From contig CANISN010000115.1 in assembly GCA_947470165.1 (NCBI GenBank), positions 1 through 5,792 on the forward strand: a stretch of 5,792 bases of DNA, written 5' to 3'. The stretch comes from Burkholderiaceae bacterium (lineage in GTDB: Bacteria > Pseudomonadota > Gammaproteobacteria > Burkholderiales > Burkholderiaceae). Below the pieces are notes generated by a model. The model searched no databases. It had not been told where the DNA came from and saw only the letters and a list, made by a program, of their open reading frames with translations. Shown in pieces: positions 1 through 5,760 of this stretch; within the stretch, counting starts at the first letter, position 1; each line of letters starts with the position of its first letter. The translations under genes and the position numbers were made by a program.

Positions 1-263
1 CTCACAATTGCTAAAGCATTCGCTTTGAGCTGAGGTAAGAACAGAACCACACCAACAGCTGCCGGCACAAATAAGAGCCCAAGATATTGGCTAAACGTAT
101 CTGCAACAGTGGCCAAGTCAGGATTGATCTCATTGCGCATTACCAGCCAAAGAATGAGTAAGACTAGACCAATTACCGGGCCAGGCAGGGTGGGCAGAGC
201 GAACTTGCAAATAAGTTCACCCAAGCTCTGAAATAAGAGGATTTGGACGAGGCCGGAGATCAT
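1..263 (-). CDS. CidA/LrgA family holin-like membrane protein, C-terminus cut by window edge
   Basis: The reverse strand has an open frame from an ATG at 263-261 running off the left edge: 87 complete codons, no stop inside the window. An in-frame TAA four codons upstream bounds the start. The protein begins MISGLVQILLFQSLGELICK and continues with hydrophobic segments containing LPGPVIGLVLL (about residues 26-36) and LFVPAAVGVV (about residues 65-74). The order 'LGE, then LPGPVIG, then LFVPAAVG' is the recognisable pattern of CidA/LrgA small inner-membrane proteins. Family members of about 110-140 residues are described as holin/antiholin-like or as small-metabolite (pyruvate) transport partners of LrgB/CidB. 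An LrgB partner would be expected further left, outside the window. The gene is divergent from the iorAB-sox unit, and nothing visible links it to sulfur metabolism. The family call is fairly sure; the choice between CidA and LrgA cannot be made here. Confidence 0.82.
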   Translation of the reverse strand, partial: MISGLVQILLFQSLGELICKFALPTLPGPVIGLVLLILWLVMRNEINPDLATVADTFSQYLGLLFVPAAVGVVLFLPQLKANALAIV

Positions 264-320
264 GCCTTGATCTTACTGCCCTGCAATATATGTTGCAAAG
301 CAATAAATTAATTCTTGGTT

Positions 321-354
321 AAGATAAGCACTACAAAAGTAGGGACTTTATCTT
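321..354. promoter_or_regulatory. Nested inverted repeat in the divergent intergenic region
   Basis: The outer arms AAGATAA (321-327) and TTATCTT (348-354) are perfectly complementary. Inside them, and nearly concentric, lie CTAC (331-334) and GTAG (339-342) around AAAA. The element sits 42 bp upstream of the iorA start and about 58 bp from the divergent cidA/lrgA-like start. It could be a regulator-binding site or a 5'-leader hairpin. No convincing -35/-10 pair was found: a TTGCAA at 293-298 and TAAGAT at 320-325 are 21 bp apart, which is too long. The repeat is directly visible; the regulatory role is inferred. Confidence 0.3.
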
Positions 355-382
355 GGCGATGAAGTTTCAATATAAAAAAACT

Positions 383-388
383 AAGGAG
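383..388 (+). promoter_or_regulatory. Strong ribosome binding site of the [2Fe-2S] subunit gene
   Basis: A perfect AAGGAG lies seven bases before the ATG at 396. It fixes this start, and suggests that the first gene of the unit is translated well. Confidence 0.85.
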
Positions 389-395
389 AGCACAT

Positions 396-845
396 ATGGC
401 TGACTTAAACGTCAACGGTAAAAAGTACAAGGTAGATGTTGATCCAGCAACTCCCTTACTGTGGGTAATTCGAGATCATGTCGGTTTAATGGGTACGAAG
501 TATGGCTGTGGTATCGGCCAGTGCGGCGCTTGTACTGTTTTGTTCGATGGTCAAGCGATTCGAAGCTGTGCAATTCCAGTGAGTGCTGCTGCAGGTAAAA
601 AAATCGAAACTATTGAAAGCCTAGAAAAGAATGGCCAACTTTCTAAAGTACAAAAAGCTTGGGTCGATAATCAAGTGCCTCAATGTGGTTACTGCCAGTC
701 CGGCATGGTGATGGCTACCACTGCTTTATTACGCAATACCCCCAAGCCTACTGATGCACAGATTGATGCCGCAGTAACCAACATCTGCCGTTGCGGAACC
801 TTCCAGCAAGTGCGTGATGCCATTCATGCTGTAAGCAAGGCATAA
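396..845 (+). CDS. IorA-type [2Fe-2S] electron-transfer subunit of a molybdenum hydroxylase
   Basis: This 149-residue protein carries electrons from the molybdenum site of the partner encoded directly downstream. Residues 38, 43, 46 and 58 (GCGIGQCGAC, then a later Cys) form the plant-ferredoxin-like cluster site. Residues 97, 100, 131 and 133 (QCGYCQSG and CRCG) form the helical second-cluster site typical of the xanthine oxidase family. All eight ligands are present and the length is normal for IorA/NicA/aldehyde dehydrogenase small subunits. There is no signal peptide. Family knowledge predicts that it folds in the cytoplasm and crosses the membrane bound to the Tat-targeted large subunit. 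The stop codon is 9 bp before the next gene. The family is certain but the substrate is not, and names such as isoquinoline 1-oxidoreductase alpha subunit should not be taken literally. Confidence 0.95.
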   Translation: MADLNVNGKKYKVDVDPATPLLWVIRDHVGLMGTKYGCGIGQCGACTVLFDGQAIRSCAIPVSAAAGKKIETIESLEKNGQLSKVQKAWVDNQVPQCGYCQSGMVMATTALLRNTPKPTDAQIDAAVTNICRCGTFQQVRDAIHAVSKA

Positions 846-849
846 GGAG
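844..849 (+). promoter_or_regulatory. Ribosome binding site of the molybdopterin subunit gene
   Basis: AAGGAG overlaps the TAA stop (843-845) of the preceding gene and lies five bases before the ATG at 855. This supports that start and points to coupled translation of the two subunits. Confidence 0.8.
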
Positions 850-854
850 CGATC

Positions 855-3086
855 ATGACAAAGACTATTAATACAGCAACTACAAATACTTCACGTCGCC
901 ACTTTATTGTTGGCTCGAGTGCCATTGCAACTGGTTTAGCAATTGGCTTTGATCTTTCATTGATTTCCTCGGCCAGCGCGGCAATGGGTTCCGGTACTAC
1001 TGCCATGACTCCTTTATCACCAACTGAGATTGGCGTTTGGGTAGAGGTCAAGCCGAATGACGATATCGTCGTACGAATCGTGCGCTCCGAGATGGGTCAA
1101 GGAACCATTACTGGTTTGGCGCAAATGGTTGCTGAAGAATTGCAATGTGATTGGAAAAAAGTCTCTTACGACTATCCAACACCTGGTGAGAATCTCAAGC
1201 GCAATAAAGTATGGGGTAGTTATTCCACAGGCGGCAGTCGTGGTATCCGTACTTCAGAACAGTATGTTCGAAAAGGCGGCGCAGCAGCTCGCATGATGTT
1301 GATTCAAGCTGCAGCTACCCAATGGGGTGTGCCTGTATCTGAATGCGTCGCTAAGGACAGCGTGATTACCCACACACCATCTGGCCGTAAAACTACTTTC
1401 GGTAAAGTTTCTGTAGCGGCTTCTAAGTTGGAAGTGCCAAAAGAAATTACCTTAAAAGATCCTAAAGACTGGACTGTCATTGGTAAATCACTCAATCGTA
1501 TTGATGGTACTGCGGATAAGGTCACCGGTAGGCAGGTATATGCAATTGATTTGAAGTTACCTGGAATGCTCGTGGCAACGATTCAGGAGTCCCCGGTCTT
1601 TGGCGGCAAAGTCAAAAGTTTTGATGCCTCCAAGGCTTCTAGTATGAAGGGCGTTAAAAAGGTAATCCAGGTGAGCGACGCTTCCATTGCAGTCATTGCT
1701 GATACATATTGGCAGGCAAAGATGGGCATGGATGCTGTCAGCGTGAACTGGGATAACGGTACCAATGGTGATGTATCGAGCGCTTCTATTAAGAAGATGC
1801 TTGAGGGGGGTCTCACTGCTGGTGATACTTTTGTGGGTAACTCAAATGGTGATGCAAAAGAGGCAATTTCTAAGGCATCTAAAACGATTGAGGCAACGTA
1901 TTTCTACCCATTTTTAAATCATGCAACTTTAGAACCTCAAACAGCTACTGCTAAGTGGACAACGGATTCCTGTGAGGCATGGGTTCCAACGCAAGATGGT
2001 GAAGCTTCTTTGGCTGCCGTGATTGCAGCTTCAGGATTACCTGCTGAAAAATGTAATGTCTATAAGGTGAATCTCGGTGGTGGGTTTGGTCGTCGTGGCG
2101 CCTTTCAGGATTACACAACGCAAGCCGTTAATATTGCCAAGCAAATGCCGGGTACACCTATTAAGTTGATTTGGAGTCGCTCTGAGGATATGACTCAAGG
2201 CCGTTACCACCCAGTGATGATGTGCAAAATGACGGCTGCCATTGACGATAAGAAAAATATCACTGGATTGGATATGCGTCTTTCAGGCCAATCTATTTTG
2301 GCGGCTGTTCGTCCAGCGGTAGTGGCTGCTAATAAAGGTAAGGATCCGGTAGTGTTTCAAGGGTTAGATGCTGCAGGTGAGCATGGTATTACTTACAGTT
2401 TCCCGAATTTGATGATTGATCACGCGATGCGTAATACGCACGTGCCCCCTGGTTTTTGGCGTGGTGTGAATGTCAATCAAAATGCAGTATTTCTTGAAAC
2501 ATTTATGGATGAGATGGCTGAGGCTACCGGCATGGATGCCGTTGAGTTCCGTCGCAAACATATGGAGAAGTTTCCACGTGCAGTGGCTGTACTGAATGCA
2601 GTGGCGGATGGCATTGGTTGGACTAAGCCTGCAAAACCGGGAGTATTTCGTGGTCTTGCTCAGATGCGCTCATTTGGAAGCTATGTGGCTGCCGCCTGTG
2701 AGATCACAGTGACTAACGGTAATGAAGTCGAGATTCTCCGTATGGTCGCTGCAACTGATCCGGGTTATGTCGTTAATCCTGCGCAAGTTGCCCGTCAAGT
2801 TTCAGGTTCATTTGTATACGGTTTATCTGCACTCTTCGAAGAAGAAATCACAATTGAGAAGGGTGCGGTTGTCCAGAAAAACTTTGATACTTTTAACTCC
2901 ATTCGTCTGTCACAAATGCCACCGGTAGAGACCATCATTATTCAAGGTGGTGGCAAAGATTGGGGTGGCGTAGGTGAGCCCACGATTGCAGTAGCAGCAC
3001 CAGCGGTACTCAATGCGATTTACCGAGCAACTGGTAAACGCTATCGTACGGTGCCGTTGAAAAACAGCGGACTCAAATTGGTGTAA
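855..3086 (+). CDS. IorB-type molybdopterin-binding subunit, Tat-exported xanthine oxidase family hydroxylase
   Basis: This 743-residue protein is the catalytic subunit; members hydroxylate N-heterocycles or oxidise aldehydes at a molybdenum cytosine dinucleotide cofactor. A twin-arginine signal, SRRHFIV (residues 13-19) with a hydrophobic stretch to about 42, places the mature enzyme in the periplasm. Cofactor-contact motifs follow in family order: MGQGT (80-84), NHATLEP (355-361), LGGGFGRR (407-414), PPGFWRGVN (531-539) and GGVGEP (704-709). Glu708 is in the position of the conserved catalytic base. Length is normal and the frame is unbroken. In many relatives a membrane-bound cytochrome c takes the electrons. 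No such third subunit is encoded here; the next gene, 34 bp on, is the c-type cytochrome SoxX. Enzyme class is confident, but the substrate is unknown, and a role in sulfur or organosulfur metabolism is only suggested by position. Confidence 0.94.
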   Translation: MTKTINTATTNTSRRHFIVGSSAIATGLAIGFDLSLISSASAAMGSGTTAMTPLSPTEIGVWVEVKPNDDIVVRIVRSEMGQGTITGLAQMVAEELQCDWKKVSYDYPTPGENLKRNKVWGSYSTGGSRGIRTSEQYVRKGGAAARMMLIQAAATQWGVPVSECVAKDSVITHTPSGRKTTFGKVSVAASKLEVPKEITLKDPKDWTVIGKSLNRIDGTADKVTGRQVYAIDLKLPGMLVATIQESPVFGGKVKSFDASKASSMKGVKKVIQVSDASIAVIADTYWQAKMGMDAVSVNWDNGTNGDVSSASIKKMLEGGLTAGDTFVGNSNGDAKEAISKASKTIEATYFYPFLNHATLEPQTATAKWTTDSCEAWVPTQDGEASLAAVIAASGLPAEKCNVYKVNLGGGFGRRGAFQDYTTQAVNIAKQMPGTPIKLIWSRSEDMTQGRYHPVMMCKMTAAIDDKKNITGLDMRLSGQSILAAVRPAVVAANKGKDPVVFQGLDAAGEHGITYSFPNLMIDHAMRNTHVPPGFWRGVNVNQNAVFLETFMDEMAEATGMDAVEFRRKHMEKFPRAVAVLNAVADGIGWTKPAKPGVFRGLAQMRSFGSYVAAACEITVTNGNEVEILRMVAATDPGYVVNPAQVARQVSGSFVYGLSALFEEEITIEKGAVVQKNFDTFNSIRLSQMPPVETIIIQGGGKDWGGVGEPTIAVAAPAVLNAIYRATGKRYRTVPLKNSGLKLV

Positions 3087-3120
3087 GTTAGATGTTGATG
3101 ATGGGATTGGGTGAGGGGTA

Positions 3121-3573
3121 ATGAGAGGCGCACTGGTAGCAGTATTGCTAGGAGTGTGGATCACATCCCTTACTCATCCATGTCAAGCTCAAACCTGGTC
3201 AGGGGATTCCATCGTGAATCCCCTTACTTCTACTCCGGGAGATGCAGCTAAAGGCCGTGTGATTGTGGCTAGCCGTCAATCAGGCTTGTGCCTACTCTGC
3301 CATAGCGGACCCTTTCCGGAGGAGCGCTTTCAGGGAAACTTAGCTCCAGATATCAGGGCTAGTGCTGGGCGCTTAAGCGAGTCACAGTTACGAGCCAGAA
3401 TAGTTGACGCAAGTCGCTTTAATCCCGGCACTATCATGCCATCTTATTACCGTTCAGAAGGATTAAATAGAGTAGCTCCCAAATTTGAGGGGCAGCCTAT
3501 TTTAAGCAGGCAGGAGATTGAAGATGTGGTGGCTTTTCTAGTGAGCCTAAGGGCAACAACAGTTATTCAATAA
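3121..3573 (+). CDS. soxX: SoxX, monohaem cytochrome c subunit of the SoxXA thiosulfate-oxidising complex
   Basis: SoxX pairs with SoxA in the periplasm. SoxXA oxidatively couples thiosulfate to the cysteine of SoxY, and the electrons leave through the SoxX haem. The 150-residue protein has a Sec-type signal peptide (about residues 1-23, cleavage likely after CQA). It has one haem motif, CLLCH (57-61), and a distal methionine candidate at Met106 in GTIMPSYY (103-110). The segment GNLAPDI (72-78) and the C-terminal EIEDVVAFLVSL helix are typical of SoxX. The start is fixed by an in-frame TGA at 3112-3114 and by GAGGGG (3113-3118) just upstream. The gene begins 34 bp after the molybdoenzyme gene with no terminator between them. 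An alternative reading as a generic cytochrome c is unlikely given soxYZA downstream. Confidence 0.93.
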   Translation: MRGALVAVLLGVWITSLTHPCQAQTWSGDSIVNPLTSTPGDAAKGRVIVASRQSGLCLLCHSGPFPEERFQGNLAPDIRASAGRLSESQLRARIVDASRFNPGTIMPSYYRSEGLNRVAPKFEGQPILSRQEIEDVVAFLVSLRATTVIQ

Positions 3574-3587
3574 GCAATAAAATATCA

Positions 3588-4076
3588 ATGATGAACTCAT
3601 TTAAATTACACGCCGCCTCCCCCAATCTCACTCGTAGACTGTATTTGTCTACGTTGGGTATTTTGGGTTTGTCGAGCTTATTCGCTCCACTCTCAGCCTT
3701 GGCTAAAAAACCTGAAGTAATGGAAGCTATTGCAAAGATAGTAGGCTCAAACATCCCCCGGGATGGACGCGTCAAGCTGGTCATTCCACCATTAGTGGAG
3801 AGTGGTAACTTGGTTGTACTCAAAGTAGCTATTCAGAGCCCAATGACTAATATTGATTATGTCAAGGCCGTCCATATTATTTCCGAAGCTAATCCATCAC
3901 CCAATATTTTTACAGCGTATTTCACGCCACGTTCTGGTCGTGCAGAACTCACTACTCGGGTGAGGTTGGCAGATTCACAAAGAGTTTGGGCGATTGCACA
4001 AATGAGTGATGGTAGCTATTGGCAAGGTTATGCCGATACCTTAGTAACTCTATCTGCTTGTACGGAGATGATATGA
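3588..4076 (+). CDS. soxY: SoxY, sulfur-carrier subunit with a non-canonical C-terminal cysteine arm
   Basis: SoxY carries Sox pathway intermediates covalently on a C-terminal cysteine, as a heterodimer with SoxZ. The 162-residue protein has a Tat signal, LTRRLYLS (residues 14-21), ending at ALA (37-39). The mature domain shows SoxY hallmarks: SGNLVVLKVAIQSPMT (72-87), FTPRSGRAELTTRVRLA (112-128) and IAQMSDGSYW (136-145). The family's usual ending is Gly-Gly-Cys-Gly-Gly. Here it is SACTEMI, with Cys158 the only cysteine in the protein and four residues after it instead of two. The other two frames of this stretch do not give a GGCGG ending. Two adjacent ATGs (3588, 3591) are possible starts, with only a weak ribosome site. 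The stop overlaps the soxZ start in ATGA, and the Thr159-Glu160 codons contain the soxZ Shine-Dalgarno. The family call is strong; full carrier activity is not assured. Confidence 0.9.
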   Translation: MMNSFKLHAASPNLTRRLYLSTLGILGLSSLFAPLSALAKKPEVMEAIAKIVGSNIPRDGRVKLVIPPLVESGNLVVLKVAIQSPMTNIDYVKAVHIISEANPSPNIFTAYFTPRSGRAELTTRVRLADSQRVWAIAQMSDGSYWQGYADTLVTLSACTEMI

Positions 4077-4402
4077 GTAAGACCTCCCGTACCGGCATTA
4101 CTGCCCCCGCAAACGCGAAAAAGGATTCGATTATTGAGATCCGGGCAATTGCTCAGCATGATATGGAAACTGGCTTTAGATATACGGAAGATGGCAAACG
4201 TATTCCTCGGGATATTATTCGATTGTTTTCCTGCCGTTATAACAATGAAGAAGTTTTTAGGGCTGACTTTTATTCAGGAATTGGTGCTAATCCTCTCATC
4301 ATTTTTACAACGGTTGCTATCGCATCAGGCACTATTGAGTGCCGGTGGATAGGTGATAACGGTTATGAGGCTGTCAATCAAGTAAATATCACTGTTTCGT
4401 GA
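4073..4402 (+). CDS. soxZ: SoxZ, partner subunit of the SoxYZ sulfur carrier
   Basis: SoxZ binds SoxY and presents its cysteine arm to the other Sox enzymes. The 109-residue protein has no signal peptide, consistent with export bound to the Tat-targeted SoxY. Family features are HDMETGFR (29-36), DGKRIPRDII (40-49), FSCRYNNEEVFRADF (52-66) and ANPLIIF (72-78), followed by a C-terminal immunoglobulin-like strand pair. Start choice: the frame is open back to 4019, but the ATG at 4073 is preceded by GGAG (4064-4067) at a 5-base spacing. It also overlaps the soxY stop as ATGA, and it gives the normal family length. The longer version would add a sequence unrelated to SoxZ. Cys54 and Cys90 are present. 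Confidence 0.94.
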   Translation: MSKTSRTGITAPANAKKDSIIEIRAIAQHDMETGFRYTEDGKRIPRDIIRLFSCRYNNEEVFRADFYSGIGANPLIIFTTVAIASGTIECRWIGDNGYEAVNQVNITVS

Positions 4403-5184
4403 AAACTTCACCACTCTGCAAACAGTGGCTATATGTATTGTTTGCGATCATGATTGCACAGAGCGTATTTGCTACTGAGATAGTAAAAGTTAGCCGCCAA
4501 TCTAGCTATCAGTTAATGACGGCTGAAAATCAAGCTATGCAAGATGATCTGAATCTAAATCCCGCTCTATTTTGGTTGATGGATGGTCATAGTATCTGGA
4601 AAGAAAAGACAGGCAATAAAAATGTCTCTTGCGCATCTTGCCACGGTGATTCTGGAAAAAAAATGTCTGGTGCAGCGACTCAATTTCCAAAAATATTGAG
4701 AGGCAAGCTGCAAACTTTAGAGGGTCAAATCAATCAATGCCGAGTTTCACAGCAAGATGCGCCAGCCCTCACGTATGAAAGTAAGGAGCTCTTAGCATTA
4801 ACGACATTTGTGGCAAACCAATCCAAGGGGATGCCAATTACAATTCAAGAAACGCTCTTGAACACCAAAGATCTGCAGCAAGGGAAACAGTTTTTCAACG
4901 AAAGAATGGGGCAGCTCAATTTATCCTGCGCGCAATGCCATCAAGATCGCGCCAGCTTGAAATTAGGTGGCAGTCTTATTCCGCAAGGTCATCCTACCGC
5001 TTATCCAATTTACCGAATTGAGTGGCAAACGATGGGGTCTTTGCAAAGACGTTTACGTAACTGCATGAGTGGTGTGCGTGCTAAGCAGTTTGAGTACGGC
5101 TCGACAGAAATGGCTCAACTAGAACTCTATCTTATGTGGCGAGCACGCGGAATGCCTTTGGAAACCCCAGGGGTGCGGCCTTAA
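4399..5184 (+). CDS. soxA: SoxA, dihaem cytochrome c subunit of the SoxXA complex
   Basis: SoxA holds the active-site haem at which thiosulfate is joined to SoxY. The 261-residue protein has a Sec signal peptide (about residues 1-25, ending VFA). It has two haem motifs, CASCH (78-82) and CAQCH (177-181), so it belongs to the dihaem type; monohaem SoxA proteins lack the first motif. Cys114 in NQCR and Cys222 in NCMSGVRA are the expected distal cysteine ligands. In characterised SoxA proteins the second of these is the persulfide-forming active-site residue. GHPTAYPIYRIEW (197-209) and the MWRARGMPLETPGVRP end match the family. The start is GTG, overlapping the soxZ stop as GTGA, with a poor ribosome site; translation probably depends on coupling. 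No soxB follows within the window. Confidence 0.94.
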   Translation: MKTSPLCKQWLYVLFAIMIAQSVFATEIVKVSRQSSYQLMTAENQAMQDDLNLNPALFWLMDGHSIWKEKTGNKNVSCASCHGDSGKKMSGAATQFPKILRGKLQTLEGQINQCRVSQQDAPALTYESKELLALTTFVANQSKGMPITIQETLLNTKDLQQGKQFFNERMGQLNLSCAQCHQDRASLKLGGSLIPQGHPTAYPIYRIEWQTMGSLQRRLRNCMSGVRAKQFEYGSTEMAQLELYLMWRARGMPLETPGVRP

Positions 5185-5193
5185 GTTTCGCTT

Positions 5194-5211
5194 TAGTCTG
5201 CGAGCAGACTA
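5194..5211. repeat. Perfect 8-bp inverted repeat just after soxA
   Basis: TAGTCTGC (5194-5201) and GCAGACTA (5204-5211) are exact reverse complements separated by GA. In RNA this would form a stable hairpin starting 10 bp past the soxA stop. No T-run follows on either strand, so it is not a standard rho-independent terminator. It may protect the 3' end of the sox message, assist rho-dependent termination or bind a protein. Confidence 0.6.
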
Positions 5212-5233
5212 CAGAAGTGGCGCCATTAATCAA

Positions 5234-5251
5234 TGCCTGATCATGCAGGCA
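5234..5251. repeat. 6-bp inverted repeat in the convergent spacer
   Basis: TGCCTG (5234-5239) and CAGGCA (5246-5251) are complementary around ATCATG. It is the second of three dyads in the 158-bp spacer between soxA and the opposing lipoprotein gene. No T-tract follows on either strand. Confidence 0.4.
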
Positions 5252-5296
5252 ATAACTTAGGGCGAGCGAGGAGGGTACGGTGCACTGGCCTAATTT

Positions 5297-5333
5297 TAGA
5301 CTGCTTAAGCGAGGGCTTGAAAAGTAAGCTCTA
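5297..5333. repeat. Imperfect inverted repeat next to the lipoprotein stop
   Basis: TAGA (5297-5300) plus GCTTA (5303-5307) pairs with TAAGC (5325-5329) plus TCTA (5330-5333), giving nine pairs with a two-base bulge. It lies 10 bp past the lipoprotein stop on the minus strand, so it may help end that transcript, but the following bases (TAAAATTAGG on that strand) are only a weak T/A stretch. Confidence 0.3.
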
Positions 5334-5342
5334 GACGGTGAA

Positions 5343-5744
5343 TTATTGTTGGGTTTTGGGTGCTGCAATATCAGCTGGCCCTGAATAAGCTTCGCTCATA
5401 TCTTTTATTTTAGGTATGGGGATATCTACACAAATCGGCTTTGGTCCCAAAGCATTCAGAAAGTTACAATCCTGCTTGGTGGCTGCTGAGGCAGCGTGTT
5501 CTAAGGGTGATTTGCCGGTTGTCACAGTGGAGATAGCGCTGGCTGCGGTGGAGGGGTTGGCCACAGCCACTGAGGCAGCTGCAGTCCCTGCAGAGCTGGC
5601 TACGGAAGTGGCTGAACTTCCTATGGCCAGTAGTGGCGCAGCGCAGCCCGTTAAATTACAGCAGAGAGCTAAGACACTAAGGATAGGGCTTGAATAAAAG
5701 AAAAAAGCAGACCGGCCCAAGGGGTTTGGTCTACCTAGAAGCAT
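5343..5744 (-). CDS. Small Ala/Ser-rich lipoprotein, function unknown
   Basis: From an ATG at 5744 the protein is 133 residues. The signal peptide has a hydrophobic stretch, SSPILSVLALCCNLTGC, ending in the lipobox LTGC with Cys34 as the lipidated residue. This places the mature protein on the periplasmic side, probably in the outer membrane. A low-complexity Ala/Ser/Thr/Val segment follows (about residues 38-76), then GKSPLEHAASAATKQDC and PKPICVDIPIP with two further cysteines (93 and 105). I recall similar GKS-(x)-H-(x)-S-(x)-DC-(x)-C endings in uncharacterised proteobacterial lipoproteins, but cannot name a function. The start is uncertain: GAGG touches the ATG directly, the frame is open further upstream to a TTG at 5780, and a TTG at 5720 would give a shorter signal peptide. 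The gene converges on soxA and is probably not part of the Sox pathway. Confidence 0.72.
   Translation of the reverse strand: MLLGRPNPLGRSAFFFYSSPILSVLALCCNLTGCAAPLLAIGSSATSVASSAGTAAASVAVANPSTAASAISTVTTGKSPLEHAASAATKQDCNFLNALGPKPICVDIPIPKIKDMSEAYSGPADIAAPKTQQ
5696..5732 (-). terminator. Rho-independent-terminator-like hairpin overlapping the lipoprotein 5' end
   Basis: Read on the minus strand, AGACC (5732-5728) pairs with GGTCT (5713-5709). An inner CCC/GGG pairing sits within, and after two bases comes TTTTTT (5706-5701), then C and four more T (5699-5696). This is a good terminator layout. It probably ends a minus-strand gene entering from the right edge, yet it falls inside the apparent first codons of the lipoprotein gene, so it could also act as an attenuator. 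On the plus strand no T-run follows. Confidence 0.55.
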
Positions 5745-5760
5745 CCTCAAGATGACTATT

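Noticed and set aside
371..376. TATAAA as a -10 box for the iorA gene
   Set aside because: It lies only 20 bp before the ATG, so transcription would begin on the ribosome binding site; it is more likely just A/T-rich leader.
824..1051. 75-residue minus-strand frame with a hydrophobic end
   Set aside because: It is antisense to the iorA end and the Tat signal region of iorB; the hydrophobic run is the mirror of the signal peptide codons.
4019..4072. Longer soxZ reading frame starting at 4019
   Set aside because: The extra 18 residues are out-of-frame soxY sequence. The ATG at 4073 has a good ribosome site, overlaps the soxY stop, and gives normal SoxZ length.
4050..4076. Frameshift explaining the lost SoxY GGCGG ending
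   Set aside because: Neither alternative frame of the last codons encodes Gly-Gly-Cys-Gly-Gly, the cysteine itself is in the correct frame, and the stop overlaps the soxZ start in the usual way.
5164..5174. ACCCC/GGGGT dyad as the sox terminator
   Set aside because: It is inside the last soxA codons, has a one-base loop and is not followed by a T-run.
5132..5368. 78-residue minus-strand frame across the soxA 3' end and the spacer
   Set aside because: It overlaps the coding ends of both soxA and the lipoprotein gene, has no recognisable domain or signal, and spans the inverted repeats.
5416..5697. 93-residue plus-strand frame opposite the lipoprotein gene
   Set aside because: It is antisense to the lipoprotein's low-complexity Ala/Ser region, which naturally gives an open Ala/Val/Glu-rich complement. 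The lipobox and cysteine pattern support the minus strand.
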